Shown here piece after piece: positions 39,801 to 55,688 of a stretch of 64,000 bases of DNA. The notes beneath the pieces were generated by a model, which saw nothing but the letters and a program-made list of their open reading frames with translations, was not told where the DNA came from and searched no databases. The DNA lies in assembly GCF_050303215.1 (NCBI RefSeq), contig NZ_JBNLBH010000125.1:1-64000 (forward strand), written 5' to 3'. The translations under genes and the position numbers were made by a program. The stretch is from Haliangium sp050303215. GTDB taxonomy: Bacteria > Myxococcota_A > Polyangia > Haliangiales > Haliangiaceae. Position 1 is the stretch's first letter. Each line of letters begins with the position of its first letter.

Positions 39801-41420
39801 GTGAGCACCAGCAAACCCCCAGGCAAGAAGAGCCGGCTCCAGGAGCGGGCCCAGCAGCTCATCGAGCGCGGGCTGGAGCGCTACGCCCGCGGCGAGGTCG
39901 ATGCCGCCCTCGGCGACTGGCGCCACGCGCTTACCCTCGATCCGCGCTCCCAAGAAGCCCGCCGGCACCTGAACCAAGTCCAACGCGAGCGCGGCTTCCT
40001 GGACGAAGACACGCCGGCGCCCGCCAGCGCCCCCGCCGCCGACGACTCCTTCGCGCTGGAGTCCCTGGACAGCGAGGGCGCCCGCGCCCTCGCCGATGAC
40101 AACCTCGACATCCAAGACATCCTCGGCCTCCTGCCCGACCCGGCCCCGGCCGCCAACGCCGACTCGACCCCCAAGCCACAGCAGCCCGTCCCCGAAAGCC
40201 GGCCTCTACCCCAGGTCGCGCCATCAACCAAGTCGTCGCCCGCGGTTCGACTCGGTCATGGAGCCGGCCGTGTCGCCCCCGGCGGCGCCAAGTCCGTCCC
40301 GGTGCGCGCGAGCCGCACCGTTCAAGGCCCGCCCATGCCCAGTGAGCCGCTGCCGGCCGCTCCCACGCCGCCGACTCCCGCCGCACCGCCGGCCGAGCCC
40401 GCTGCCGCCGCGCCTCCGATAGCCTCCGCACCGACGGCCATGGCCATGGAGGACACCCAGCCGGTCCAGAACCGCGAAGACTCCGACAACGCAGCCACGC
40501 AGCCGCTGACCGCCACCGATTGTGCCCCCGCCAAGCAGGAGATGCAGAACAACGACACCCAACCCGTGGCCCAGGAGCGGCTGTCGTCGCCTCGGCTCGG
40601 CCTGGCCCCCACGGTCGAGCTCGGCGCCGCCCAGACCCTGGCCATGGAGGTGGACGACGCCCAGAGCACCCAGCGCATGGACATGCACATGCTGGACGAC
40701 GAGCCGCCCACGCTGCCCCCGACCCCATCCAGCTCCAGCTTGCCCCCGGTCGTCATCGAGGATCTGCCGCCCGATGACGACGAAGACCGCCCACCGTCCC
40801 CCAGCCCCCCCCGCACCCAGACTGCCCAACTGTTCGGGGTCGCCCCCACCCTGCCGGCCCGCCGCCGTGAGGGCTTGGCCGGGGTGGCCCGCGACATCTC
40901 GCCCGCTGCCGAGCCCACCCCCGCCCCTACCCCTGCAGCGCCCGCCCGCACCGACCTCGACGATCCCCTGGCCCTCGCGCTCCTGGGTGAGCTCGACGCT
41001 GCGGTAGTCCCGGCCCCCGACGACGCCAAGGCCGTGCGCGCGCGCCTGGACTGGCTGCTCGAGCGCGCTCGCTCCGAGCGTCACGCCGGCAACCACACCA
41101 CCGCCCTGGTCGCGGTCGAGCTGCTCTACGAAGAAGCTCCCGACGACGTGTTCACGCAGAAACTCATTCAGCGCCACGTCGACCTGATACTGGACATCTA
41201 CAAGCGCTACGAGGGCGACCCCGAGGGAGTCCCGGCGCTGGCCATGTCCCCCAGCGAGTACGGCCAGCGCCGGCTCGGCAGCCGGGCGGCGTTCCTGCTG
41301 TCGCGGGTGGACGGCATGCTGACGGTGGAGGAGCTCATCGCCATCGCCGGCATGCCGGCGCTCGAGGCCCATCGCCACCTGTGCAACCTGCTCCATCAGG
41401 GCATCCTCACCCTGCGCTGA
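39801..41420 (+). CDS. TPR / winged-helix protein with a long disordered linker
   Basis: A 539-residue protein from a GTG start 22 bases after dnaK. Residues about 10-65 form a TPR-like pair (RGLERYARGEVDAALGDWRH). Residues about 70-380 are a Pro/Ala/Ser/Thr-rich, probably disordered linker with repeated TxPVQ/TQPL/TQPVA-type phrases. A helical segment at about 400-460 and a terminal winged-helix-like domain (YGQRRLGSRAAFLLSRVDGM) follow. The last domain matches in pattern the N-terminal domain of the J-protein two genes upstream. It is likely an adaptor or client of this Hsp70 module; function inferred. Confidence 0.75.
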   Translation: MSTSKPPGKKSRLQERAQQLIERGLERYARGEVDAALGDWRHALTLDPRSQEARRHLNQVQRERGFLDEDTPAPASAPAADDSFALESLDSEGARALADDNLDIQDILGLLPDPAPAANADSTPKPQQPVPESRPLPQVAPSTKSSPAVRLGHGAGRVAPGGAKSVPVRASRTVQGPPMPSEPLPAAPTPPTPAAPPAEPAAAAPPIASAPTAMAMEDTQPVQNREDSDNAATQPLTATDCAPAKQEMQNNDTQPVAQERLSSPRLGLAPTVELGAAQTLAMEVDDAQSTQRMDMHMLDDEPPTLPPTPSSSSLPPVVIEDLPPDDDEDRPPSPSPPRTQTAQLFGVAPTLPARRREGLAGVARDISPAAEPTPAPTPAAPARTDLDDPLALALLGELDAAVVPAPDDAKAVRARLDWLLERARSERHAGNHTTALVAVELLYEEAPDDVFTQKLIQRHVDLILDIYKRYEGDPEGVPALAMSPSEYGQRRLGSRAAFLLSRVDGMLTVEELIAIAGMPALEAHRHLCNLLHQGILTLR

Positions 41421-41500
41421 CGTTGCACTCTCGGCCCCGAACGGGTACGTAACGGCCGGAGCGCACCCGCTCCCCACCCATCGCCCAATCAGGAGTCGAC

Positions 41501-42694
<1,194 letters not shown>

Positions 42695-42775
42695 GCACCG
42701 CCCGGGCCCGGACCCAGCGAGCGGCCACGCCGGGTCTCCCTCGCCATCGCCGCCGGGAGCGGATACTCTCGGGGC

Positions 42776-43069
42776 ATGGCAACCGTCTCGCGCAACGACC
42801 CTTGTCCGTGCGGCAGCGGCAAGAAGTACAAGCACTGCCACCTGAACAAGCCCATCGACACCAAGAGCCCGCGGCTGTGGATCCCGCTGTTCCTGTGCGT
42901 CATCGCCATCGGAGCCGGCATCCTGGTCGGCCTGCAGCACCGCGCCAGCACCGGCATCTCAGTGAGCGCGGGCGGCCTGATCGTGCTCGGCATCCTGTGG
43001 CTGCTGCGCAGCCCGCCCCCGCCCAATAAAGGCGGCGGCGACCCGGGGGCGATCAACTTCGGCGGCTGA
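42776..43069 (+). CDS. Small membrane protein with a SEC-C zinc motif
   Basis: A 97-residue protein. Its N-terminus is a SEC-C motif (RNDPCPCGSGKKYKHCH) that binds one zinc ion in SecA and many unrelated proteins. Two hydrophobic helices follow at about residues 38-57 and 62-82, then a Pro/Gly-rich tail. It is probably an inner-membrane protein with the zinc motif in the cytoplasm. The role is unknown; tethering of SecB, ribosomes or a zinc-dependent partner is speculative. Confidence 0.72.
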   Translation: MATVSRNDPCPCGSGKKYKHCHLNKPIDTKSPRLWIPLFLCVIAIGAGILVGLQHRASTGISVSAGGLIVLGILWLLRSPPPPNKGGGDPGAINFGG

Positions 43070-43127
43070 GCCCACCGCCGACCTGGCCGCCGCGCCCGCC
43101 CGCGATTCGGACATTGCGGCCAGACCC

Positions 43128-45968
<2,841 letters not shown>

Positions 45969-46058
45969 CCGCACTCCTCGGCGCCCAGGGCGGACGCCGT
46001 AGGCCACCCATAACCCGCATCCCGCCGGCTGGCAAATGGTCCGAAGGCCCTGCCGGGC

Positions 46059-46871
46059 TCAGGTGACCCGCTTCTGATACTCGCGCGGGCTCTCTCCCGT
46101 GAGCTCGCGAAAACTCTTGGAGAACCCGGCCAGGTTCTCGAACCCGACCGCAAACGCGGCCTCGGTGACGTTGACGCCGGGCTGGGCCAAGACGTCCATG
46201 GCCCGCAGGATGCGAGCGGTGCGCAGAAAGCTGCGCCACGACAGCCCGGTCTCGGCCTGGAAGCGACGGGCCAGGGTCCGGGCTGAGACCCCGGCGGCGC
46301 GGGCCGCAGCGCCCATGGTGGCGTCCTCTAGGTGACTCAGGGCGTAGTCGAAGGCGCGGGTCAAATCGGGCGAGCCGGGCCGGGGCAGGCGCAGCCCGAC
46401 CTCGGCCCGGATCCACTCCCGGGCCAGCAGGCCGAGCGCGTGGAAGAAGGCCTCGGCCACGGCCTGCTGTCCCGGCGCCCGGCGCGCCCCCCAGCGGGTG
46501 GCGTGCACCAGCATCTCACGCGCCAGCGGGGTCACCGGGAACACGCAGCAGTCGAGCTCGTCCAGCCCCGCCGCATCGGCCGCGAGGTAGACCGTGCGCA
46601 GCGCGACCCGGGCCCGGCAGCGCACCCGGTGGTCCACACCGGCGGGGATGAAGCCCGCGCGCTGGGGCGGCAGGAGCCACTGCGCGGCCGCGACCTCGAG
46701 GTGCAGCGAGCCCGCGACGGCGTACAGGAGCTGGTGGCGATTGTGGGTGTGCCAGCCGGTGTCGCGCTCACCCATCTCCTCGGCCAGCCCGAAGCTGGGC
46801 GCGGGAGCGCGGTCGACGTCGATCTCGACCGCCTCGACCGGCGTGGACGGAGAGCGGCTCACACCGGCCAT
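46059..46871 (-). CDS. AraC-family transcriptional regulator
   Basis: A 270-residue regulator. The N-terminal half is a cupin-type sensor (TGWHTHNRHQLLYAVAGSLHLE, PPQRAGFIPAGVDHRV). The C-terminal 100 residues contain two helix-turn-helix units with the family signature GFENLAGFSKSFRELTGESP. It is divergent from the encapsulated ferritin gene, with 86 bases between the starts, so it may control that operon. Histidines in the cupin could sense a metal or small molecule. No strong ribosome site precedes the ATG. Confidence 0.9.
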   Translation of the reverse strand: MAGVSRSPSTPVEAVEIDVDRAPAPSFGLAEEMGERDTGWHTHNRHQLLYAVAGSLHLEVAAAQWLLPPQRAGFIPAGVDHRVRCRARVALRTVYLAADAAGLDELDCCVFPVTPLAREMLVHATRWGARRAPGQQAVAEAFFHALGLLAREWIRAEVGLRLPRPGSPDLTRAFDYALSHLEDATMGAAARAAGVSARTLARRFQAETGLSWRSFLRTARILRAMDVLAQPGVNVTEAAFAVGFENLAGFSKSFRELTGESPREYQKRVT

Positions 46872-46922
46872 TGTACGCGCTCGCTGACCTGGGCACCCAG
46901 CGCTTCGGACGAGGCCACTCGA

Positions 46923-46951
46923 TTGGCGTATGGGCGGGGGTGAGATATAAG
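46923..46951 (+). promoter_or_regulatory. Candidate sigma70-type promoter of the encapsulin operon
   Basis: TTGGCG (46923-46928) and TATAAG (46946-46951) are exactly 17 bases apart. Transcription would start near 46957-46959, which is the ATG of the ferritin gene. The message would therefore be leaderless or nearly so. AAGGGG just before the ATG overlaps the -10 box and is too close for a normal ribosome site. Confidence 0.45.
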
Positions 46952-46957
46952 GGGCCC

Positions 46958-47332
46958 ATGGCAAGCGATCGTCTGCACGAACCGGCTGAGCTGCTCAGCG
47001 CCGAGACCCGCGACCGACACCGAGCCATCGTCTCGCTCATCGAGGAGCTCGAGGCCGTGGACTGGTACCAGCAGCGCGCCGACGCCTGCGGCGATCCGGA
47101 GCTCCGGGCCGTGCTCATCCACAACAAAAACGAAGAGATCGAGCACGCGATGATGACCTTGGAGTGGCTGCGACGCCACGACGAGATGTTCGCCGAGACC
47201 ATGCGCACCTACCTGTTCACCGACCGGCCCATCCTCGAAATCGAGGATCACGCCACCAGCGCGGGCGGCGACGAGGCCGCCGCGCCCCACGCAGACGCCG
47301 GCTCGCTCGGCATCGGCAGCCTCAAGGAGTGA
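46958..47332 (+). CDS. Encapsulated ferritin (EncFtn)
   Basis: A 124-residue ferroxidase that is packed inside an encapsulin shell. It closely follows the Rhodospirillum rubrum EncFtn pattern (HEPAELL, RHRAIVSLIEELEAVDWY, NKNEEIEHAMMTLEWLRR). Di-iron ligands correspond to E30, E60 and H63. After a flexible acidic Ala/Asp linker it ends in the cargo-loading peptide LGIGSLKE. It would oxidise Fe2+ for mineral storage in the shell. The encapsulin gene follows four bases after its stop, and its ribosome site lies inside this gene's last codons. Confidence 0.93.
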   Translation: MASDRLHEPAELLSAETRDRHRAIVSLIEELEAVDWYQQRADACGDPELRAVLIHNKNEEIEHAMMTLEWLRRHDEMFAETMRTYLFTDRPILEIEDHATSAGGDEAAAPHADAGSLGIGSLKE

Positions 47333-47335
47333 CCC

Positions 47336-48136
<801 letters not shown>

Positions 48137-48170
48137 GCCGACCCGCGCCCGCGGCGCGACATCCTCGGCG

Positions 48171-48845
48171 CTACTTGTTGAAAGACGACCAGTCGTCGCC
48201 GGTCGGGGCCTGGGCGATGCCGGAGCGGTAGGAGTAGCGATGGGGCTGGACGTAGCTGCCGGCGTGCTCGTCGCACCACCACTCGCGGCCGTCGGTCTCG
48301 AGCCGGCGCACCACGCACTGTGGACAGGCCGGCTCGGGCTGATAGGCCTCGTCGGACTCGGCCTCGTCGTCGCCCTCCTCGGTCGCCGGCTTGGACCTCA
48401 TGACCAGCACCGGGCAGCGGGCGTGACGCACCACCCGCTCGGCCACCGAGCCCATGAACAGACGCTCGAGCCCGCTCCGGCCGTGGGTCCCGACCACCAC
48501 GAGGTCGGCGTCGACCTCGTCGGCCAGGGTGAGTATCTCCTCGGCCGGGGTGCCCAGGCGGGCGTGGATGAAGAACTGGAAGTCGGACGGGCGGTACTTC
48601 TCCAGCTTGGTCTCGACGACCTTCTTGATCTCCGCCTGCACCGCCTCGGCGGTGCGGTAGTCGACCTTGGTCTCGGCGACGACCGGGCCCAGCCCGCTGC
48701 TGTCGTCGAGCACACCGAGAATGTGGAGCACGGTACGCTCGTTGAGGGAAGCCAGCCCCAACGCCTCGGCCAGGGCCAGCTTGCTGAACTCGGAGAAGTC
48801 GAAGCCCACGACGATGTGGAATGGTTGATCGTTTGCCTTCCGCAT
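48171..48845 (-). CDS. Universal stress protein with a zinc-ribbon-like tail
   Basis: A 224-residue protein. The UspA domain spans about residues 8-160, with the ATP-binding loop GTHGRSGLERLFMGS and the VVRHARCPVLVM strand. The remaining 65 residues are an acidic linker and then CPQC and CDEH, spaced like the four ligands of a zinc ribbon. It ends in an aromatic/basic tail. The tail is unusual for the family and may mediate binding to a partner. GAGGAA precedes the ATG. It is convergent with the encapsulin gene. Confidence 0.87.
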   Translation of the reverse strand: MRKANDQPFHIVVGFDFSEFSKLALAEALGLASLNERTVLHILGVLDDSSGLGPVVAETKVDYRTAEAVQAEIKKVVETKLEKYRPSDFQFFIHARLGTPAEEILTLADEVDADLVVVGTHGRSGLERLFMGSVAERVVRHARCPVLVMRSKPATEEGDDEAESDEAYQPEPACPQCVVRRLETDGREWWCDEHAGSYVQPHRYSYRSGIAQAPTGDDWSSFNK

Positions 48846-48927
48846 GGTCTTCCTCGGGGTATCGGACGGCCCCACGCCGTCCGCGACAAGTGTCGCACAT
48901 TTGCCGCGGCAGCGGCTAGCGCCGGGC

Positions 48928-50290
48928 TCACGACTGCTCGACCTGGGCCCGCCCGCTCATCAAATCCTCGAGCAGGGCCCGGCGCAGGTGCCGGCGCTTG
49001 TCCAGGGTGGCCCGCTCACAACGCAGGCGGCGCCGGGCCAGGCGCAGGGCGCAGGCGATGCGCTCCTGCTCGGCCCGCGGCGGCACTGGCACCAGGGTGG
49101 TACGCAGGGTCTCGGAGCGGATCGCGTCCATGGTCCCGCCCTGGGCCTCGCGGCGGAAGTGCGCAGCCACCCAGGGGGCGAAGTTGAGCTGCATCGCGAC
49201 CAGGAGCGGGAGGTAGCGGTGGGTGTCGATGCTGAGCACCCAGATGTGCTTTGACGACAGCGCCGGGCCGAGGTCGCGCGGGGCCAGGCAGGCACGCCCC
49301 ACCGTGCCCATGATCGTGACCATCACGTCGCCGGGTCGGACCCGGTAGCGGCTGAGCTCATCGGCCAGCGCCGGCGGCACGAAGCGGCGATACGACGGCA
49401 CGAAGCGATCGACCTCGACGTTGTCGATGCCCAACAGGGGCACGCCCTCGTCGGACAGGTCGGACTTCTGCAGCTCGGTGCCGAAGGGGCCGCTGCGCAT
49501 GGCCGGGGTCACCGCGGCCAGGAGCTCGCCCAGCGGCGCCACTTCGAACCCGCGCGGCAGCGGCCCCAGCGCGGTGTCGCGGAAGCCGGCGGGGTCGCGG
49601 CCGGGGTCGCGCACCAGCCCATCTGGACCGATGCCCCGGCTGAGCAACTCGGTCACCAGGCCGCGCAGCGCGCACGTGAGCCGGTGCTCGATGCGCTCGG
49701 AGAGCGAGATGACGCGGTCGTACCGGTCCATGATGTCGGCGATGGCCCGTTGCCGTGGCAGCGGCGGCAGCGGCACCGGCAGAGACGCGAGCTCGGCGGC
49801 GTTGATGTTGGGCTGCGCGGCCTCGCGCACGCGGCCCTGCAGCCAGCGCCAGTAGCTGTCCGACTGGGTGTAGTAGGCCACGAACGCGGGTTCGCACCGA
49901 GCCTGGTCGAGCGTGAAGCGGATCAGGTAGCCGGCGTGGGCGCAGTCGCCGTCGTGCTCACGGTATAGGTAGGTCTTGCCCACGGTGCCCCCAGTGCGCG
50001 CGAACAGCAAGTCACCCCGCGCCAGCCGGTGGGGCTCGGCCCGGGCCGCGTCGATGCTGGCCCGCGACTCGGGGCGGAGGCGGCCGTAGTCGTCGATGTC
50101 GGTGATTCGGACGTAGCGGGGCTGGCTCGGGTCGTAGCAGGCCGCGGGTGCGGTCGCGCCGTAGCGCCCCTCGCCCACGGCCAGCGAGCCCAGCGGCGCC
50201 AGGGTCCACTCGGACGGCAGGTCGATCTCGGCCAGATCGACGGCGCCGGGCTCCACCTGCGCGCGCGACCCATTCCCACGTCGGCGCCGC

Positions 50291-50298
<8 letters not shown>
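48928..50298 (-). CDS. hsdS: Type I restriction-modification specificity subunit
   Basis: A 456-residue HsdS. Two target-recognition halves are visible, each followed by a helical spacer. The first runs from PSEWTLAPLGSLAVGEGRYG to SLPVPLPPLPRQRAIADIMD, and the second from PRGFEVAPLGELLAAVTPAM to VPPRAEQERIACAL. Each half would read part of a bipartite DNA target for the HsdM subunits. The start overlaps hsdM by eight bases. No hsdR is present in the window, so the pair may only methylate. Confidence 0.92.
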
Positions 50299-52771
<2,473 letters not shown>

Positions 52772-52911
52772 CGACTGGGCACCTTACCCGGTCACCCCTA
52801 CGAGCGCACCGGGTAGCAGCGGCATTACGCCGGCGGGGGCGGGGATCCGACTCGGGGATCTCACCCCCGCGCTGGTGCTGGCATTGGGGCTGCATATAAG
52901 TACCTATTGAA
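52772..52911. promoter_or_regulatory. Divergent promoter region between hsdM and the HhH-protein gene
   Basis: The 140-base stretch turns AT-rich near its right end. A TATAAG at 52895-52900 is a fair -10 box, but only a weak CTGGTG lies at the right distance for a -35 box. Transcription from it would begin about five bases before the GTG start of the HhH gene. I see no gene here. Confidence 0.3.
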
Positions 52912-53934
52912 GTGGCACAGCATGCGTCAGCCGCCCGTGAACACGCAAAGCCTGCGCCTACACGCGCTTGGCACGAAGGCTTCGCGCACCTCGCGACCGG
53001 CACCGTGATAAGCGATGACGAGATCGCCACACTTCTCGAACGGGTGGCCGACCTGCTCGAAGCCCAGGGCGCCAACCCCTTTCGAGTCCGTGCCTATCGC
53101 CGGGCCGCGGTCGCCGTACGCTCGCTGGTGCGCCCAGTGGCCGAAATCCTGGCCGCCGAGGGCCGCGCCGGCTTGGTCAGGCTACCCAGCATCGGGGTCC
53201 GCCTGGCCTCGACCATCGAAGAGATCGTGCACACCGGCCGGCTGCGCCTGCTCGATCGACTCGAAGGCCAGATCTCCCCCGAGGACCAGTTCACCACCAT
53301 TCCCGGCATCGGCGAGGACCTGGCCGCCCGGCTCCACGACGTCCTCGGCATCGACACCCTCGAAGAGCTCGAGGTGGCCGCCCACGACGGTCGCCTCGCG
53401 AGGGTGCCCGGTTTCGGCCGGCGCCGGGTCCAGGCGGTGCGGGGCTACCTCGACGCGCTGCTGAGCCGCTCGGCACGACGCCGGGCGTGGAGCCAGCGGC
53501 ACGGCCAACTCCGGCTGGGTTTCGACTACCGCGTCCCCCACCCCGACGTGGCCGCGCTGCTGGCCCTCGACGAGGAGTACCGGCGCCGGGCCGACACCGA
53601 CGCCCTGCCCCGCATCGCCCCGCGCCGCTTCAACCCCGAGGCTCGGGCGTGGCTGCCGGTGTGGCACGTCGAGCGCGACGGCTGGTCGTTCACGGTCATG
53701 TTCTCCAACACCGCCCGCGCCCACGAGCTGGGCAAGACCCACGACTGGGTGGTGATCTACTGCGAGCACGACGGCCACGAGGACCAGTACACGGTGGTCA
53801 CCGAGCGCCGCGGCGCGCTCGCCGGCCAGCGAGTGATCCGCGGCCGCGAGAAGGACTGCACCCGCTACTATCGGGCCCAACAGGTCAAGCCCGAGGTCCA
53901 GGCCTGGGCCCACGCGATATACGCGTCGCTGTAA
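52912..53934 (+). CDS. PolX-like N-domain / helix-hairpin-helix protein
   Basis: About 340 residues from the GTG at 52912; a GTG near 53005 is an alternative. Residues about 30-180 match the 8-kDa and helix-hairpin-helix part of family X polymerases: EIATLLERVADLLEAQGANP, FRVRAYRRAAVAVRSL, LVRLPSIGVRLASTIEEI and TIPGIGEDLAARLHDVLGID. The polymerase palm and PHP domains are absent. A separate C-terminal domain contains WSFTVMFSNTARAHELGKTH, DWVVIYCEHDGHEDQYTVVT and RGREKDCTRYY. It probably binds DNA, perhaps gapped or branched. A role with the divergent hsdMS genes is possible but not shown. Confidence 0.75.
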   Translation: MAQHASAAREHAKPAPTRAWHEGFAHLATGTVISDDEIATLLERVADLLEAQGANPFRVRAYRRAAVAVRSLVRPVAEILAAEGRAGLVRLPSIGVRLASTIEEIVHTGRLRLLDRLEGQISPEDQFTTIPGIGEDLAARLHDVLGIDTLEELEVAAHDGRLARVPGFGRRRVQAVRGYLDALLSRSARRRAWSQRHGQLRLGFDYRVPHPDVAALLALDEEYRRRADTDALPRIAPRRFNPEARAWLPVWHVERDGWSFTVMFSNTARAHELGKTHDWVVIYCEHDGHEDQYTVVTERRGALAGQRVIRGREKDCTRYYRAQQVKPEVQAWAHAIYASL

Positions 53935-54357
53935 CAGCAGTCGCGCCTCCGGGGACGTGGCCTCCCACTCAGCGTGACTCGTCGGCGCGGAAGTGTCCCG
54001 CGCAGCGGGACTGCGCGCTTCATCGCGGCCCGTGTCTCGAAACGAGCCCCGGTATGACCAACGATAGGCACGGTGGCCGGAGCGAAAGGGCGAACTGCGA
54101 GTTTTCTGACTCTCGGAGCGATCCAGAACGTGGCAACCACGACTCCTGTTGTAGATGCGCGGAGTACATCGGCGGGGAAGACCGCCACTCCACCGAGGAC
54201 ACACGCAGTTGAACGCCGGAACACGAGCGCCCAAGAGGTCGCCCAAGAGGTCTACGTCGAAGCGCCCACGGGTACTCTTGGAGTACGCGGCGGCTGAGCT
54301 CGTTCGCCCGCGAGCCAGCCTGACACCTTCCGGCACCAATCGGCGAAGAGGTTAGCG
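53935..54357. other. Gene-free stretch before the EAD-ATPase operon
   Basis: No open frame of 423 bases' worth of convincing coding character is present. A perfect hairpin with arms GTCCCGC and GCGGGAC around GCA lies at 53995-54011, 61 bases after the HhH gene. It has no T run. A head-to-tail 12-mer GCCCAAGAGGTC lies at 54229-54252. The stretch is less GC-rich than flanking genes, consistent with a promoter region or an insertion junction. Confidence 0.5.
53995..54011. terminator. Possible transcription-stopping hairpin
   Basis: A seven-base perfect GC-rich stem with a three-base loop lies soon after the HhH-protein stop. The missing T run argues against a classical intrinsic terminator. 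It may still slow polymerase or cap the 3' end. Confidence 0.3.
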
Positions 54358-55656
54358 ATGCCGGAGCCACGCGATGTCTTGACAACGCTCTTCACAGAGC
54401 TGTTCAGCGCCGAGGAGCTGCGCCAGTGGGTCCACCGCGTTCTCGGGGAAGCTGCCTTCCGTCGCTTGCCGGCCGCGAACGCTACGCTCGACGAAGTCGG
54501 GTTCGAGGCCGCCGGGCTCGCCAAGCGGCACGGTCGCATCGACGACGGCCTCTTCGCCGCGCTGCTCGACGTACGACCCGGGCAACGCACACGCATCCTC
54601 GACGCCGCACGTCGATGCCGGGTGAGCATTTCGCGGCGCCCCCACGCCGCGACCACTGACGCCGACACCGACGAGCAGCCGCGGGTACTCGACCCGGACG
54701 CAGCGCTGCGCGAGCGCATCGAGATGGCCGAGGTGCCGCGCAGGGAGACCATCGAAGAGGTCGTGAACAAGCTCGTGTACTCGCCAGGACGACACCAGGG
54801 GATCGTCGTCCTGGGTTCGCGCAAGAGCGGGCGGGTCACGTTCATGCGCCAGCTTCAAGCGCACTTGCAGATGGCGCAGCCGAGTTGGGAGATCGTGGCG
54901 TTCTCCATGCGTCCACGGGCGGATGAGAGCGTGCCGACGTACCTCGCGCGCATGCGAGCGTGTCTGCGTCTCGACCAGCCAGGCGACCGCCTGGTGGCGT
55001 GCATCAACGGCTGGTCGTTGACTGACAGGAGCCGCACCGCACCGATCGACGACCGCGTGCAAGCATTTGCCAACGAGTTGCGCGCGTGCCTGGAGGACCC
55101 GGCCGCGCGCAGACCGTTCTCGATGGTCGCGATCGGCGGCTATGGGCTGTATCACTTGCGCAATGGCGAGCGGGCGCTGTCCGTGCTCAACATCGCAGCG
55201 CAGGTGGATCTCCCAAGTCTGAGCGAGGACGAGGTGTACCAGCTCATGCAGACTATCGGGCTCCATCACTGGAACCGGCAGGACGCAGCCGCCGTGTGGC
55301 AGCGAAGCGGCGGCCATCCGCTGCTGACCAAGCGGCTTCTGCGCGCGTGGTGCGATGAGCCTTTGGCCGGATGGGACCACGCGGCGCGCGCGCTCGAGGA
55401 CGACGAAGACTACCTTCTGCCGGCGTTCCGCATCGCCGCCAACGATCCGGCCGCACGCGCGGCGCTGCGACGCTGCCTACACGCATCGGACGGCATCAAG
55501 CACAGCAAGATCGACGCTCGCTCGGCGGGCAACTACCTCCTCTACGCCGGACTCCTGCGCCGCCTGAACGGGCGGCTGGGGCTGCGGTGCGCCGCGGTGC
55601 GAGCGCTCGTCGAACAGTGCATCGGGGACGATCCGACCTGGGGACACGCAGGGTGA
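54358..55656 (+). CDS. Effector-associated-domain (EAD) P-loop ATPase
   Basis: A 432-residue protein starting at an ATG. Residues 1-85 form a compact helical domain of the death-like/effector-associated kind (LFTELFSAEELRQWVHRVLG, ending RPGQRTRILDAA). Such domains link proteins of bacterial conflict systems by like-like contacts. An ATPase-like domain follows at about 130-330, with a P-loop GSRKSGRVT near residue 155. Arg replaces the usual Lys, so nucleotide hydrolysis may be weak. A winged-helix-like C-terminus follows (SGGHPLLTKRLLRAWCDEPL). Its TGA overlaps a GTG in the next gene's frame (GTGA). Its probable role is as the partner or adaptor of the large WD40-ATPase. No effector domain is recognised. 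Confidence 0.65.
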   Translation: MPEPRDVLTTLFTELFSAEELRQWVHRVLGEAAFRRLPAANATLDEVGFEAAGLAKRHGRIDDGLFAALLDVRPGQRTRILDAARRCRVSISRRPHAATTDADTDEQPRVLDPDAALRERIEMAEVPRRETIEEVVNKLVYSPGRHQGIVVLGSRKSGRVTFMRQLQAHLQMAQPSWEIVAFSMRPRADESVPTYLARMRACLRLDQPGDRLVACINGWSLTDRSRTAPIDDRVQAFANELRACLEDPAARRPFSMVAIGGYGLYHLRNGERALSVLNIAAQVDLPSLSEDEVYQLMQTIGLHHWNRQDAAAVWQRSGGHPLLTKRLLRAWCDEPLAGWDHAARALEDDEDYLLPAFRIAANDPAARAALRRCLHASDGIKHSKIDARSAGNYLLYAGLLRRLNGRLGLRCAAVRALVEQCIGDDPTWGHAG

Positions 55657-55688
55657 CCGCAACCACCGCGACCCCAGACACGAGCGCG

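Noticed and set aside
45969..46007. Upstream start for the radical SAM protein
   Set aside because: A GAGGAG site lies just before the ATG at 45968, and the added residues are non-conserved in character.
54020..54385. Open frames on both strands in the gap before the EAD-ATPase gene
   Set aside because: Their compositions are Arg/Ser/Pro-rich with no domain, and start codons lack ribosome sites.
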